Source: Anthonomus grandis grandis (lineage: Eukaryota; Arthropoda; Insecta; Coleoptera; Curculionidae). Taken from it: a stretch of DNA of 64,000 bases. Below, one piece after another: positions 9,564-20,990 of this stretch (its first letter is position 1; each line of letters opens with the position of its first letter). The position numbers and the translations under genes were made by a program. The stretch spans positions 18,743,100-18,807,099 of the forward strand of contig NC_065554.1 in assembly GCF_022605725.1 (NCBI RefSeq), read 5' to 3'. The notes below the pieces were generated by a model. The model worked only from the letters and a program-made list of their open reading frames with translations, ran no database searches and was not told where the DNA came from.

Positions 9564-11890
9564 TTATGGTAACTGTTGGTTTGTCAGAAACAAAACTAGA
9601 TCCTTTATGGAGCATACAAATATGTCACAGGTTGATGATACTGAATTAAAAATTCTGCACATTTGATATATAGGATCCTGAAACCTAATGTTAGTTCTGG
9701 CGCGATCTAAAGCAAAACTGATATTTGCTCTAGAAGCAAATCGTGGTACATGAAATAGAATATCGTTCAAGAGAGGAGGAGAATTTATTTGATTATTGAC
9801 CAACTTCCATAAGAATGTTATAAAATGAATTGTTTTCCTCATGGCCAGAGATTGCAGATTAAATCTACCTAACATCAGATCATGATCATGTTCCCTAACA
9901 GAATATATTCCATCCTCACGAAATATAAGAAACTTTAAAACCCTTCTCTGAACACTCTCAATGTAGCCAACATGGCATTCATAGAAAGGACACCACACCA
10001 AGGAACCGTATTCCAGTCTTGATCTAACAAAGAAAAAGTACAATAGTTTTATTGAGTTTGAGTTGTTAAAGAGTCGGCTATTTCGAATGACAAAACCCAG
10101 AAGTTTTAACGAGGAGGTGTCTGTTCTGTCTGTTCAATATGTGGCACAAATGTGAGCCTATTGTCAAATACCACCCCTAGATCTTTAACAGAAGTACTTC
10201 TACAGAGGATTTGATTGTCTATATTGTAATTAAACAAAACAGGATCCTTGGTTTGGTGAAAGGAGATCACACAGCATTTCGAGTTGTTAAGACATAACTG
10301 ATTTTTTTTTTTTTTTTTTTTAAAGATAAAAAGAAGTGGGCCGAGATTGGATCCCTGTGGGACTCCAGAAGTTGAAACAAAGGTATTAGATCTGCAACCT
10401 TCCACCTCAACAAACTGTAGACGGTCAATAAGGTATGACGAAAGCAACGAAATTAGCCTTTCTGAGAAGTTGAATTGCTTGTTCAATTTTTCCAGCAGAA
10501 TGCTATGATTTATCTGATCGAAAGCCTTACTGAAATCAGTATACACCACATCAACCTGACTTTTTCTATCGAGGGCTGACGAAATAAAATGAGTCACATT
10601 ACAGAGGTTAGTGATGCACGATCTTTTAGGAATAAAACCGTGCTGATCTATAGAGAGTAGTGATTGAACTTGGGGAAGAATTCTGTTATAAACAATAGTT
10701 TCAAAAGTTTTGGAAAAAGTGCAAAGTATGAAGATCGGTAGTTGTCGATTCTGTTTATATCGTCTTTTTTGTCAATTGGTATTACTTTAGCACATTTCCA
10801 GACGCCTGGAAATTTGCCAGTTTTCAAAATAAGGTTAAAAATATGACATAAAGGCTGACAAAGGACAAACATGCAGTCTTTAGCCACAAAACTTGGAACA
10901 CCAGCTGGACCGGCTGTCAACTTGTTTTTTAGCCTCCGACGAGCAGCAATAATTTCCTCAGTGGTAATTGATGGAAGAATGTCAATGAGGTCTGAGAAAT
11001 TAGAAGGAGGATAGGTTTCTGAGAGGTTGATTGGATCTTTATAGGCATTCTGAAAAAGTTTGGCAAAAGCTGGCACAATATTTTCTGTTTCTTGAAAAGA
11101 ATTACCATTGGCATCGCACATGATAGATAGAAGTGAAGAGTGACCTTTCTTAGCTCTAACAAAAGACCAAAATGATGAGGGATTAGTGACAATGTTCTCC
11201 TCGGCTTGGGTCACAAATGAGTTATAGGCCTCACTGGCTTGAGATTCTACGAACGTCTACGAACGTCTACGTCTGACGAAGCCTGTTGTATCTGGAAAGA
11301 TTAAATTCAGTTGAAGAGGATCTATAATCACGATATGCTTTTTCCTTCTTAAAGATATTAGAAATAATTTGTTTTGAAAACCATACTGGAAATCGCCGTC
11401 GTCTTCGTTGTTTTAAAGGTGCTGAAGCAGCAAAAGCTGAATCAAGTCTTTTGTAAAGTTCCTTGCAAGCGCTGTCAACGTCAGAAGACTGCAAGATGGA
11501 CAACCAGTCTGCATCAAGCAACAAATTATACATGAGCGGAAAGTCTGCTTTTCTGAAGTTAAACTGCTGTAGATTATTTGAACTTATAGAAGGATTATAT
11601 TTATGAGGGGAAGCCGATTTAAAAGAAATTGTCAAAGCAGGATGATGCAAATCTTTGTCAATAAGCGGTGATATACTTTTGATGACACTGACGTCGAAAT
11701 TTGAAAAAACCAAGTCAAGAAGCCTATTATTAGCATTTGAAATATTGTTAAACTGCTTAAGACCAAGGATCTCGCATAGGTTGGTCAAAAGCTTGCACTT
11801 GACACTGCTAGCTTCGGTTGTCTGATAAGACGGAACATTGAAATCTCCAACAATCATAACGCGTTTTGTGTGGACCAGATCCAGTGACAT
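9564..11890 (-). pseudogene. LINE ORF2 relic: endonuclease C-terminus, reverse transcriptase, C-terminal domain
   Basis: Four minus-strand blocks cover ORF2. 11267-11890 reads VGDFNVPSY, LLDLVFSNFDV and DLHHPAL, the distal half of an APE endonuclease. 10648-11214 reads AGPAGVPSFVAKDC and AKVIPIDKKDD, the start of the reverse transcriptase. 10106-10597 has YTDFSKAFDQI (motif A) and SGVPQGSNLGPLLF (motif B). The YADD segment (motif C) that should follow is absent. In its place an uninterrupted run of 20 T on the plus strand (10302-10321) encodes lysines, and the frame continues at NQLCLNNSKC. 9564-10043 is the C-terminal region (RLEYGSLVW, VQRRVLKF). Stops and shifts separate the blocks. With motif C gone it cannot encode an active polymerase. 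Confidence 0.85.
10302..10321. repeat. T20 homopolymer replacing a reverse transcriptase segment
   Basis: Twenty T on the plus strand sit exactly where about 45 codons including the catalytic YADD box are expected in the minus-strand LINE. It could be a real deletion repaired with oligo(A), or a sequence-assembly artefact. Confidence 0.85.
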
Positions 11891-11895
11891 AATTG

Positions 11896-13222
11896 TTTAT
11901 TTATATCAGTAAATGGGCAAACAATACTTGTTTTGGTTTTACATATTATTTAACTCATCACACCCACAACTGAATCAGAACGGTATTGAAAAAAAAAGTG
12001 AGAAAAACATGAAAAAATATCAGGATCCGAAAGTACTGACTACCTTGTTCAACAAAAGATTTATTGATGCCGTTGATTGCTCGCAGATAAAAGTATAATA
12101 ATACGTCAGGGCCGGGGCAAACGCCGAAAACTGATTTATTATTGATAAACTTAATTTGCGGGTACCGTTTTTTTGTACGCATCACGGATTGGCCCCTTTC
12201 GTGAAAGATTATTATTAGATGTATCTACCGAACATATTTTTTTTAAACCTCGAAATGTAAAACTATTAATTTCCGATGAGATGTGTGATGTTCACTTGAA
12301 TTTCACAGGATCATCAATTCGGTTTGTTTTAATTTCCATTTTAAAGCGATAAACCGAGAAAATTATGGTTCTCACACAAAAATAAACTTTAACAGCTTTA
12401 TTAAGGCCACTAGTGCTTTAAACCAGCAAAGTTTACACTGTAAAATCTGTAAACATGCCCGCGAGGAATTTAAGGAAGGACATTTTACCAAAAAGAAATA
12501 CACGGCTAAATATAAATACTGGTCGATCAGATTCGGACACGAGATTGTAATCAGCATCGCCCAATTTGGCGATAATCTGCACCAACGGATAATTTAGTAG
12601 CGAGTGTTAAGCGAAATCGTTCTAGACCGTTTTGTTGATTTGATTGGACAACAGAAAATGCGGATTTGGCACGAAGAAAGAGATTAATACTTTTAGCGAA
12701 AGCTAAAATAAGAATATATTTTTATTGATCTTGGGTTGATGACATTTACTGCTATCAATTGTATTATTCATATTTAATCAATTCGTCGTCATTAGGAACT
12801 TGTCTGTATTGTACCAAATATTTTAGCTATTCATGTATGTAAATATTTGCAATCAGTAAATGACAATATTATGATTTTGTTAATCACTAGTTCATTTTAA
12901 AAAGTAATGATACTTTAAAACTAAGGGTAAACAAAAATTCCAAAATTAATAACACCAGTCGCCTTTCAATCAGTACAGCTAACTTAAGCTTAACTTTAGA
13001 AAAACGAATTTTCCAGATATGTAGGCTGACTGGTCTCCTAAACTAAATTATTTTCATATGACATTTTTTATAAAATAGTACATACAATAAGATAAGCAAT
13101 AGAGGCGCAGAATTTTTTTTTCCTTGGTGCTCTAAAAAGTTAGTCAATAATTTATAAGAAAGAAATTTATATATTTAAACAGACAGCATCAATTTTTGTA
13201 ATTCCAGTTACACACCGTTATT
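11896..13222. other. Gene-free stretch, partly GC-richer (12100-12640)
   Basis: 12100-12640 has more G+C and CpG than the flanks, with elements such as GGGCCGGGGC and CGGGTACCG, and I find no match to the transposons here. It could be unique host regulatory DNA. The rest is AT-rich with nothing recognised. Confidence 0.3.
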
Positions 13223-13223
13223 T

Positions 13224-14600
13224 ATGCAGCATCTCAAGCAGATACTGCGTAGAGGTTGTGTGCTATTTATCCTAAAGAAGATTTTCTCTCAGAGAGATTA
13301 CTTCGGATCATATGAATGTCAGCGTTTCTCAATTTTCCGAATTATCTGTAGTATTATTTCTACATCACCGCTTTATCAAAATTTGAATATGACACCTGAT
13401 TCTTGTCTTGTTCATGTCTCAATTATAATCGTAGATCATAATATTTTGGCCAATAAGTCATTAAAAAATTAACCAACCGTGGGTCCTGACGGAATTCCAA
13501 GCTTTGTTGTCAAAGATTTTGTAAATATTTTTTCATCAACATTATATTATTTATTTTATTTAATTCTTAATACAAGGTATTTACGGACAGGTAAAAAGTT
13601 TTCGGCGGTATGCCAAGTTAAAAGAACAAATTTCAGTTTTATAGATAATTGGCGACCGATATCAATCCTTTGTAACTTTTTCAAACTGTTTATTTTAGCA
13701 GAGCTCGGTCTGTACTTGTCATGTTTGTATAATTCTTAATAATAAAAGCCAATGAGTTGTGCTATATACTGACTATAGCAAATTATTTAACTAAATCGAC
13801 TTTTCCATCTTGCTCAGCTAACAGCTTAATCACATTTAGACTTATCAAAGGGTCTATTCTTGCTCTACTTTTACACTCTTCTTTTGACTTATTCTGATAA
13901 TTTCAAGATTTTTTTGTTTTGAGAATTATTATCGTTAAAGATTGTTGTTTCTTGCAAAAGAATCTTGACTTTGTTGCCAATTGGTGTCGCAACTGTATTA
14001 AAGTGGTGTGTCATGTCCTCCTCAAACGAAAATCTCCGATCTCTGATCTGGGCTTAGTATCTAACAGATTTCTTACTATTTAAAAATTCTTGTACTATAA
14101 AGGTTTTATTTTATTGCTTTGTTAGATTAAATATTGCTCAACAGTTTAGAATCTGAAAAGATTTCAGAGATGCTGTTTCTGAAGAATCTGGCTCACTAAG
14201 AGGACAGTATCTATCCTCAGCAAGGAGTGGATCAGACTTTTTTTTTTTCACTAATAAAAGCTTTATGTAGAAGGCAGCATTTAGTTGATTTTCTATGGAA
14301 ACTTTAAAATAACAAAATATTAGTCACTTTTTTTTTTCACATCTGTATTTTCACATTCCTCGCTTTCAAGCTAGTCACATGAGATCTTTTGCAGACTAGA
14401 TCACATATTTGGATGCAAGATCCCATCTATGTTATATGTGGAAATTTCAACCACATCTCAATGAACTGCGATTTAAATTGCTCTAGTTTACCACGGGTTC
14501 TTACCTAGTGCACTGGCACAATTTCATTTTTGTTATTGTATATATAATTTTAATAATTTTTGTACATTTTAATCTTATATTAATTTATTTTATTTGATTA
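13224..14600 (+). pseudogene. Decayed LINE ORF2 remnant (plus strand)
   Basis: The clearest block, 13473-13739, reads VGPDGIPSFVVKDF and then FIDNWRPISILCNFFKL. This corresponds to the AGPAGVPSFVAKDC and reverse transcriptase start of the LINE at 9300-11895, so the two are relatives. Further on, GSILALLL (about 13850, motif B area) and LLQKNLDFVANWC near 13970 continue the polymerase in broken frames. A T/A-rich tail near 14520-14600 may be the 3' end. Start and end are approximate. Confidence 0.6.
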
Positions 14601-15254
14601 ATTTGATTTTTACACGATTTCACAAGATATGTGATACAGAAAACAACAAATAGGGAATCTATATGAAGATGTATACTACTAAATAAATATGGAATTATTA
14701 TTCAAAAACAGATTGTTTACTTGTGTCTATTGCCATAGATAGTTTATATCATTTCTTTTTCATATTTACCTAAAATCAATTTAGATTTTTAGCAGGAAGA
14801 TCTATAGAAATGGCAGTTTGTAAAGCTATAATAAAAATTATTATAAAACTTGAGAGAAATAAAGGGGCTTCTGTCCTTTATCTTGCTACTTGTTAAACTT
14901 AATAATTGTAGAGGGAGGGAAGTGCAAATTTAAGTTAATAGTAAATAGACGTATCTTAATAACTTCGTCTCTCTATAATGTAAGTAAATGACCTGTCTGG
15001 TGTTCTTGGTTTGATTGGTGAATTGGTTTATTAGTATTCTGATAACACAATAAACTACCAGTCATATTGGCAGTTTCTTTCTTCTCTTAAATGTCGTTGG
15101 GTTGTTCGCATGCAGTGGAAAGGATGGTAGTGTAAGAAAAATTACTGTTGCCTTAATAAAAGTAACATTGACCTAATAATATTTAGTAAAAACAAATAAA
15201 TAACAAATATAATATATGCAATATCAACAAGGTATATCTAATATGGAAAGGATA
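14601..15254. other. AT-rich spacer, nothing firmly recognised
   Basis: A stretch at 15070-15190 weakly recalls a reverse transcriptase thumb region, but I could not find ordered motifs and do not call it. Confidence 0.3.
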
Positions 15255-15579
15255 TTCTTGTACGGCCTGCGGCCAGATTTTAGCATTTCTAGTCTCAAGG
15301 GCCATTTGTTGGCCACCAAGGACCTATAGCTTGTATGCATTCCTCATAGCCTCTAATTGTATCGCAAGTTTCAGGGTTTAAAGGTTCAATAGCCCTAAAG
15401 GCTTTAGTTGGGGCCATTCGCATATATCCTATGAAGCTAAGGCATACGAAGCGTTGAACTCTATCCACTCTAAGTCGAGTTTTTGCTTTCTCGATGCAAG
15501 GCCAGAATGATTTAGTTAAGGGTCTATGGGGACAGCTCTTAGCACTTAGCATAGCTAACAGTATAATCCAGATGTCCAT
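15255..15579 (-). pseudogene. C-terminal fragment of an R1-type LINE ORF2
   Basis: A 94-codon open frame on the minus strand contains RVDRVQRFVCLSFIGYMRMA followed by PTKAF. The pattern of a VQR-containing helix, a small-residue turn, then R-x-x-PT-x-A is characteristic of the region just downstream of the polymerase in R1/jockey-group LINEs. The rest of the element is absent. Clade assignment is by motif recall only. Confidence 0.55.
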
Positions 15580-16364
15580 CCAAAATTATTCAATTATGTC
15601 CAAGTGCAAAACATAAATATCCAATGGGTAGCCAATTTTGGAGATTCAATGGATTACTGGTTAAGGATATCCATGTGTATTTCTATTACTGACCTAATTT
15701 GAAAATACGAATTTCTAAAAAAAGTAAAAAAATAAGTACTTTTGTAGGGATTAATGTATTTCAAATCATTTTCAAACAGCGATTAATGTCGTTTGACATA
15801 ACTACTTTTTGTATGAATTTTCGAAGTCTAAAATAGAAAAATGAAATAAATCCATGATTTATTTTACTTTTAGTACAAAGTCTGGCGCCAAGGCGAATTA
15901 CGGCGTTTAACCGATTTATGCTGTTTTTGTATAATATAACTGTTTTCATCATTTCCACTATTTTTAACTAGCATTATACTATACCATACATATACCAGGT
16001 ATTCTATAATGAGGCAGTATATCCTTCTATAATAGACCAACAAATATCGGAGCACTCCTTTATGTTAATGTTAAATGTCATTTGGAAACTTCATTTACTT
16101 CATACGTCTTGCCGTTATATTATTTTGATTATTAGTTAGATGTTGGCAAATTGCCTTTGAGATTATTAAGAGCATTTTTCAGCTTTATTTTACTGACTAT
16201 TACTTCTGGACCTATTATTTATCTATGGACAATTTATTTTTTGGTGCTTAGACTAATTCCTAAAAGTGAATTATAGTGTATTTAGTGATATATGTGCTGA
16301 TATAGTGATTGAACTTCTATTGCCTCTGCATTATCTACAGGTAAAACAAAATAATACTCACTTA
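15580..16364. other. AT-rich spacer, nothing recognised
   Basis: No coding or RNA feature. It adjoins the 3' end of the large LINE. Confidence 0.3.
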
Positions 16365-16365
16365 T

Positions 16366-16386
16366 AATCAATCAATCAATCAATCG
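16366..16386 (-). repeat. (GATT)n tail of the LINE
   Basis: About five AATC units on the plus strand (GATT on the element's own strand), located where the LINE's 3' terminus is expected, 275 bp past the ORF2 stop. Confidence 0.8.
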
Positions 16387-16660
16387 GATATATTACACAT
16401 AAGCTTTTACAAAGTATGTGTAATAAAATCCAATAATTATAATCTATCTCAGTACATTTTAAGGTGCACCTAGGTAACCAAATACCTGTATGTGCAAAAA
16501 AATCAAAAACAATTTTATAAAAATAAATATTTAAACTAAATATGTCCCATCCACTAACTATTGCAAAGTTTCCATTTAACACCCAATAAATAATTAAACA
16601 TTAGAAAACAAAAATCTTTCACGATCACGTATGAATGCCTAAAGCTATGAAATATGAAAA

Positions 16661-19633
16661 TTAATTAACAGTAAGTAGTTTTTTAAATACATGTAAATGA
16701 TCATAAATGTAATCCCCAGATATTTTACAAAATTTTTTGACAACTTTTGTATGTCTAATATATGGTGGTAATAAGTTGTACAGTTTGGGTGCGTGGTAAA
16801 AAATTGATTTTAATTTCATAGTAGTGGCAACAGTTGGAATTGATAAGTGTCTATTTACATTTAATCTAGTCTGATACTGATGATTAACAAAGTTCTTAAA
16901 TTTATTCGACTTGTGAATATATATACAGAGCGACCAACAGTATAATGTGCGTACATCAAAAATATTTCTAGAATAAAGTAATGCAGTAGAAAATCTTTTG
17001 TTTTTTTTGAAAATAACTTTTAAAATGTAGTTTTGGGTTACATTTAAAGAAGTCAATGTGTTTTGGTATATCCCACCCCAAAGAATTAGACCATACCTTA
17101 GTAGTGATTCCACAATTGCTTTATAAATCGAAATCAAAAGTTGTTTATTTAATATTTCCCTGAGCACATAAAACTTGTATATTAGTTTTCGAATATTTTT
17201 TGATAGTCTAAGGATGTGGTGGTCCCACTTTAAGTGTTTGTCAATATAGATTCCAAGATATTTTGTAGAGTGAACTTCATGAAGTTTATCCATAAGACTA
17301 TCTATGTAAATACTATTAAATGATGGACGGTTTGCAGCTGTGAGGGAAAATGCTATATAAATAGTTTTAGTGATATTTAATGATAATTTAAATGAGTCTA
17401 GCCAGTGTTTTATTTTCTTTATACCGTTTATAGCATGTTCCTTCACCAAATCCCATGTTTCCCCATAGAAAGTTACTGCTGTGTCGTCAGCATAAGAGAT
17501 AGTACTACCGTTTTGTATTGACATATTGGTTAAGGAATTTACATATGCTACAAATAAAATTGGACCCAGAACAGTCCCCTGAGGGATGCCCATTTTAATT
17601 TAAAGGGGTTCACTTATAGTATTTTCAACTTTGACGGATTGCTCTCGATCCATCAAATAATCAGCAAAAACGTCTAACACGGTTCCCCTTATCCCATAGG
17701 ATTCTAGGACTTGGAGCAATTTGTTATGAGGGACCGTGTCAAATGCCTTGGCTAGGTCTAGGAAGACCGTAAGACACTTTCTGCCACCATCCAAATGGTC
17801 TGTTATTTGCTCACAAAGCACACAAACTGCATCGGTTGTGCTGAGGCCACTCTGGAAACCAAATTGGTTCTTAGAAATTATATTGTTTTGATGAAAAAAT
17901 TCCACCAGGCGGTCCTTAAGGCATTTCTCAAAGACTTTAGAAAAAATGTTCATTATACTTATGGGTCTATAATTATTTATATTTGATTTATCACCTGCCT
18001 TGTGAATAGGTTTTACTATGGCTTGTTTAAATTTTTTTGGGACCTTTGCAGTTTGAAAAATTAAATTTATAATGTGTGCGAGAGGGGAAGAAATATAGAT
18101 ATGAATATGTTTTATAATATCGGTTGTAATACCATCAATTCCGGGTGCAGAGGAATTTTTTAAAGAAGCAATTTGTTTGATAATTTCTTTCTTATTAGTA
18201 GGTCTTAGAAACATTGAAGCCTGTGTGGATGGTTTTATTTGCAGGGAATCTGGAGGATTTTTAATTTTATTATACATATTGTAACCGACATCAACAAAAT
18301 ATTTGTTGCAAAAATTTGCCATATCCAACTTATTATTAAAACTAGAATTATTGTTAGTTACGTTAAACTTAAAATCTTGGTTACTGTTTGAATCTGTTAC
18401 TTCATTTATTATCTTATATATTTTTTTTAGGTCAGTACCACTAGACTCGATTTTGGCTTTGTAATAATCCTCTTTACATTTCTTGATTAACGTGCACAAG
18501 GTATTACGGTAACTATTAAAGGCAGTTTTGTTTTCTAAATTGTTATGAATTAGTAGTGTTTTTTTCATTTTGTCCCTCTTTTTGATACTATTAATTATAC
18601 CAATTGTGATCCATGGTTTTATTTTTTTATACTTATTTTGACATAATTTTTGGGTTTTTGAATGATTTAATGCTTCTGTAATAGTACTGTATAAAATTTC
18701 CAATGCTAGTTCTGGATCATCATTGTTAAAAATGCTTTCAAAATTTTGATTATGTATAAAATTTGTTAATATGGTATAATTTATTCTAACTGTATAAGAA
18801 TTTACCTCCTCCTTGTTTTTTTGCAACCCAACTGTATCAGTAATATGCAACATGGTGGGAAAATGGTCAGTTATGGCAGATTGAATGACAAAGGAAGAAC
18901 AATTAATCTTAGAACCATTTTTTCTTCTCAAGAATATATGATCCAGACAACTAGATGAGTCAGTTGTAACCCTAGTGGCTGAGTTTATGGTAGAAATAAA
19001 ACCGAAGTGGTTCAGAATAGCCTGGTATGTAATAATTTCATTATTGTTTTCATCAAGAAGGTTCAAATTTATATCCCCTAACATAATGTCAATCTGACTG
19101 GTAAATGAATCTGTAAAGAAAGTTTCGAGATCCGAAAGAAAATTATGTGTATTAGTAGAAGCTGGTCTGTATATACAAGAGAGTCTTATTGAGTAATTGT
19201 TTACTTTAAATTTGATACTGGTTAATGTTACTTTTGATAGGGCAAGCTCAATATGTGTTACATCGTGTACTAGATTGGACCTAACATAAACAACTGTGCC
19301 ATCATTTTGATTAAAACTTGCATTATTATAGTACATACAAAACCCATCCAAGCAAAACCCATTAGCATTCTCTATATGCCAACATTCTGTAAGCACAATA
19401 ATATCACAAAAGTTAAGCCTATAGCTTTCAAGAAAACTAACTAACTGATCAAAATTTTTTTTTAAGCTACGAATATTAAGATGTAATACATTTATAATCT
19501 TATTATCTAGTTCAATATTATTCCCCAATAAATCACAATTTAAAATAGTTTCCTCCCTAATGTTATTACCTAAATTGTCCAGGTTCTGTAGAAGTTCAAT
19601 CTCTTCTCGTGTGTCAGCCATTGATAGATCCAT
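16661..19633 (-). pseudogene. LINE ORF2: APE endonuclease and reverse transcriptase, one in-frame stop
   Basis: The enzyme that nicks genomic DNA and copies the element RNA at the nick. The frame from 19633 to 16661 is 990 codons, broken only by TAA at 17602-17600 (codon 678); translation continues in the same frame with IKMGIPQG. Endonuclease: LHLNIRSL with Asn53, LTECW with Glu83, YRP at 155-157, GDIN at 186-189, SCLDHIF near 231, TDHFP with Asp256-His257. Reverse transcriptase: APGIDG near 497, NYRPISIMN near 554-562, FLDLAKAFD at 624-632 (motif A), then after the stop GIPQGTVLGPILF (motif B) and YADDT (motif C). All catalytic residues I can identify are present. The single stop may be a real mutation or a sequencing difference; readthrough cannot be judged. 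Confidence 0.9.
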
Positions 19634-20720
19634 AATCGATTTTAGCTCTCAAAACAGATAATAAATATTGATAGGAAGGACAGTCCAAATCATTAGCTTT
19701 ATGGTCAGTCTTATAATTTAGTTTGTGTCTATTGTTGGTGTTGATACAGTTTTTACATTGCTTGTGCGCAGCATTATTGCAGTCTCGAGAGCTATGAGAA
19801 CCAGAACATGATTCACAAACTGGTTGGTTCGGGCAATTGTCACCTCTATGGAAATGTTCTTGACAGTTAAAACAGCGTGTAACAGAAATATCTTCGAATA
19901 TAGCATATCTCTCCCAGCCGATAAAAACCTTCCCAACAGCCATAAACCTATGAAATAGGGAAGGAGAACATTCTGCAAAAACAGTGTAACGGTCCTTTAC
20001 TTTCTTCAAAAATGTTATATTGAGCTCATCATTTGGGTCAATAAATTTGTTTTGTTCCCTTATACACCCTTCCAAGTCCTCCTTGGCAATTTTACCATCA
20101 TAGCCTGGTATTTTTATTCTGGGTTTTCTTAATTTTGGTATATCAATGTCATATCCGGCAAGTTTGTTATCAGCTTCCTTCTTCAGAGCATCCAGATCTT
20201 GTTTATTTTGACACTTGACAATTAAGTGACCACTTGAGGTAGTACGGGTACCCCGAATAGCAATTTTTAGGTTGGATGGATTTATATTTTGCTTTAAATC
20301 AGCCTCCATTTTTTCAATACTCTGGTTGTGTTTTGGTTTAATTATCAAGCTCGGCAAATTATGGTTAGTATGTTTACTTTGTACCTGCTTCACTGGATTT
20401 GACAAGGCATTACTGTATGTTATAGTTAAAGAATTTGATGATTTCTGGGTATTTTCTAAGTCTTCAATTTTTCTTTTTAGTAAGGCAATTATCTCATCTT
20501 TGGTGGAAATGATAGTGGTCTTATCCTCAATGGTATTTTGTAAAAGACGACATGTCTCTAGAGAGATGCATTTCCTACAATGAAAAATCATAACTCGAGC
20601 ACTAAGTTGTAAGACTTTAACTTCAGAAGCCGTTAATCCTGCACAGGCCTTGCACACTCCCTTCCGACATCCATCACATTTAAAAACATTATTTTTGTCC
20701 TTGCAGACATCACATTCCAT
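19614..20720 (-). CDS. LINE ORF1: nucleic-acid-binding protein with PHD-like finger, RRM-like core and zinc knuckles
   Basis: A 368-residue protein, intact from ATG at 20720 to stop at 19614. Residues 3-51 form a Cys/His cluster (CDVC, CDGC, CKAC, HCRKC) spaced like a PHD finger. Residues about 62-92 are charged and heptad-like, a likely coiled coil. Residues about 150-280 (LKIAIRGTRT, VFIGWERYAIFE) resemble the RRM-like core of gag-like LINE proteins. Residues 283-325 hold zinc knuckles: C283-x2-C-x4-H-x4-C296, C302-x2-C-x3-H-x4-C314, and a further CKNC at 322. By family knowledge it coats element RNA and assists target-primed reverse transcription. ORF2 starts 20 bp before its stop, which suggests termination-reinitiation or frameshift coupling (inference). 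Confidence 0.88.
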   Translation of the reverse strand: MECDVCKDKNNVFKCDGCRKGVCKACAGLTASEVKVLQLSARVMIFHCRKCISLETCRLLQNTIEDKTTIISTKDEIIALLKRKIEDLENTQKSSNSLTITYSNALSNPVKQVQSKHTNHNLPSLIIKPKHNQSIEKMEADLKQNINPSNLKIAIRGTRTTSSGHLIVKCQNKQDLDALKKEADNKLAGYDIDIPKLRKPRIKIPGYDGKIAKEDLEGCIREQNKFIDPNDELNITFLKKVKDRYTVFAECSPSLFHRFMAVGKVFIGWERYAIFEDISVTRCFNCQEHFHRGDNCPNQPVCESCSGSHSSRDCNNAAHKQCKNCINTNNRHKLNYKTDHKANDLDCPSYQYLLSVLRAKIDYGSING

Positions 20721-20990
20721 GATGAAGCCAGATTACTCTTACAAAAGCAACAGGCCAGCTGGCAACACTGCACAAGTAATCACGTTATTTTGACAATGTT
20801 TACATTTGTTTTGTGCGTAAAAAAAAGGCAATCATAGCACTTGCCCCTGTTTGTTATGCACTACTAAAACACCAGAGACATGTAGACACTAATATTATAA
20901 ATTAATTTTAAGTTAGACTTTCAAATTTCAAACAACAACAGTAGAACAATGCAACAGCTGCGCGCAACGTTGTAAGCGCAACCATGTATG

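Larger units (their letters stand above)
9300..11895 (-). mobile_element. 5'-truncated LINE (CR1/jockey-like), minus strand
   Basis: A non-LTR retrotransposon whose 3' end on the minus strand is an AATAAACTG stretch followed by (AAAT)n at about 9305-9335. The coding part runs from about 11890 back to 9564. It starts inside the endonuclease domain, so ORF1 and the first part of ORF2 are missing, as expected of incomplete reverse transcription. Upstream of 11895 the sequence changes to non-LINE DNA. Confidence 0.85.
16365..20990 (-). mobile_element. Near-complete LINE with two overlapping ORFs, minus strand
   Basis: A non-LTR retrotransposon of about 4.6 kb, the best preserved in the window. 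On the minus strand the order is a roughly 270-bp 5' leader (20990-20721), ORF1 (20720-19614), ORF2 (19633-16661, overlapping ORF1 by 20 bp in another frame), a 3' untranslated region of about 275 bp, and a short tandem GATT tail at 16366-16386 instead of poly(A). Tails made of short repeats are typical of CR1/L2-group LINEs, which fits the ORF1 and ORF2 domains. Only one disabling change is visible, a stop in ORF2, so the insertion looks young. The 5' boundary is estimated from where the sequence becomes simple AT-rich DNA; target-site duplications were not resolved. Confidence 0.85.

Noticed and set aside
15070..15190. Possible LINE thumb region
   Set aside because: No ordered motifs; the similarity rests on a few residues.
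17795..17986. Plus-strand frame inside the large LINE
   Set aside because: Antisense shadow of ORF2.
20272..20583. Plus-strand frame of 103 codons
   Set aside because: Antisense to the LINE ORF1; no independent evidence.
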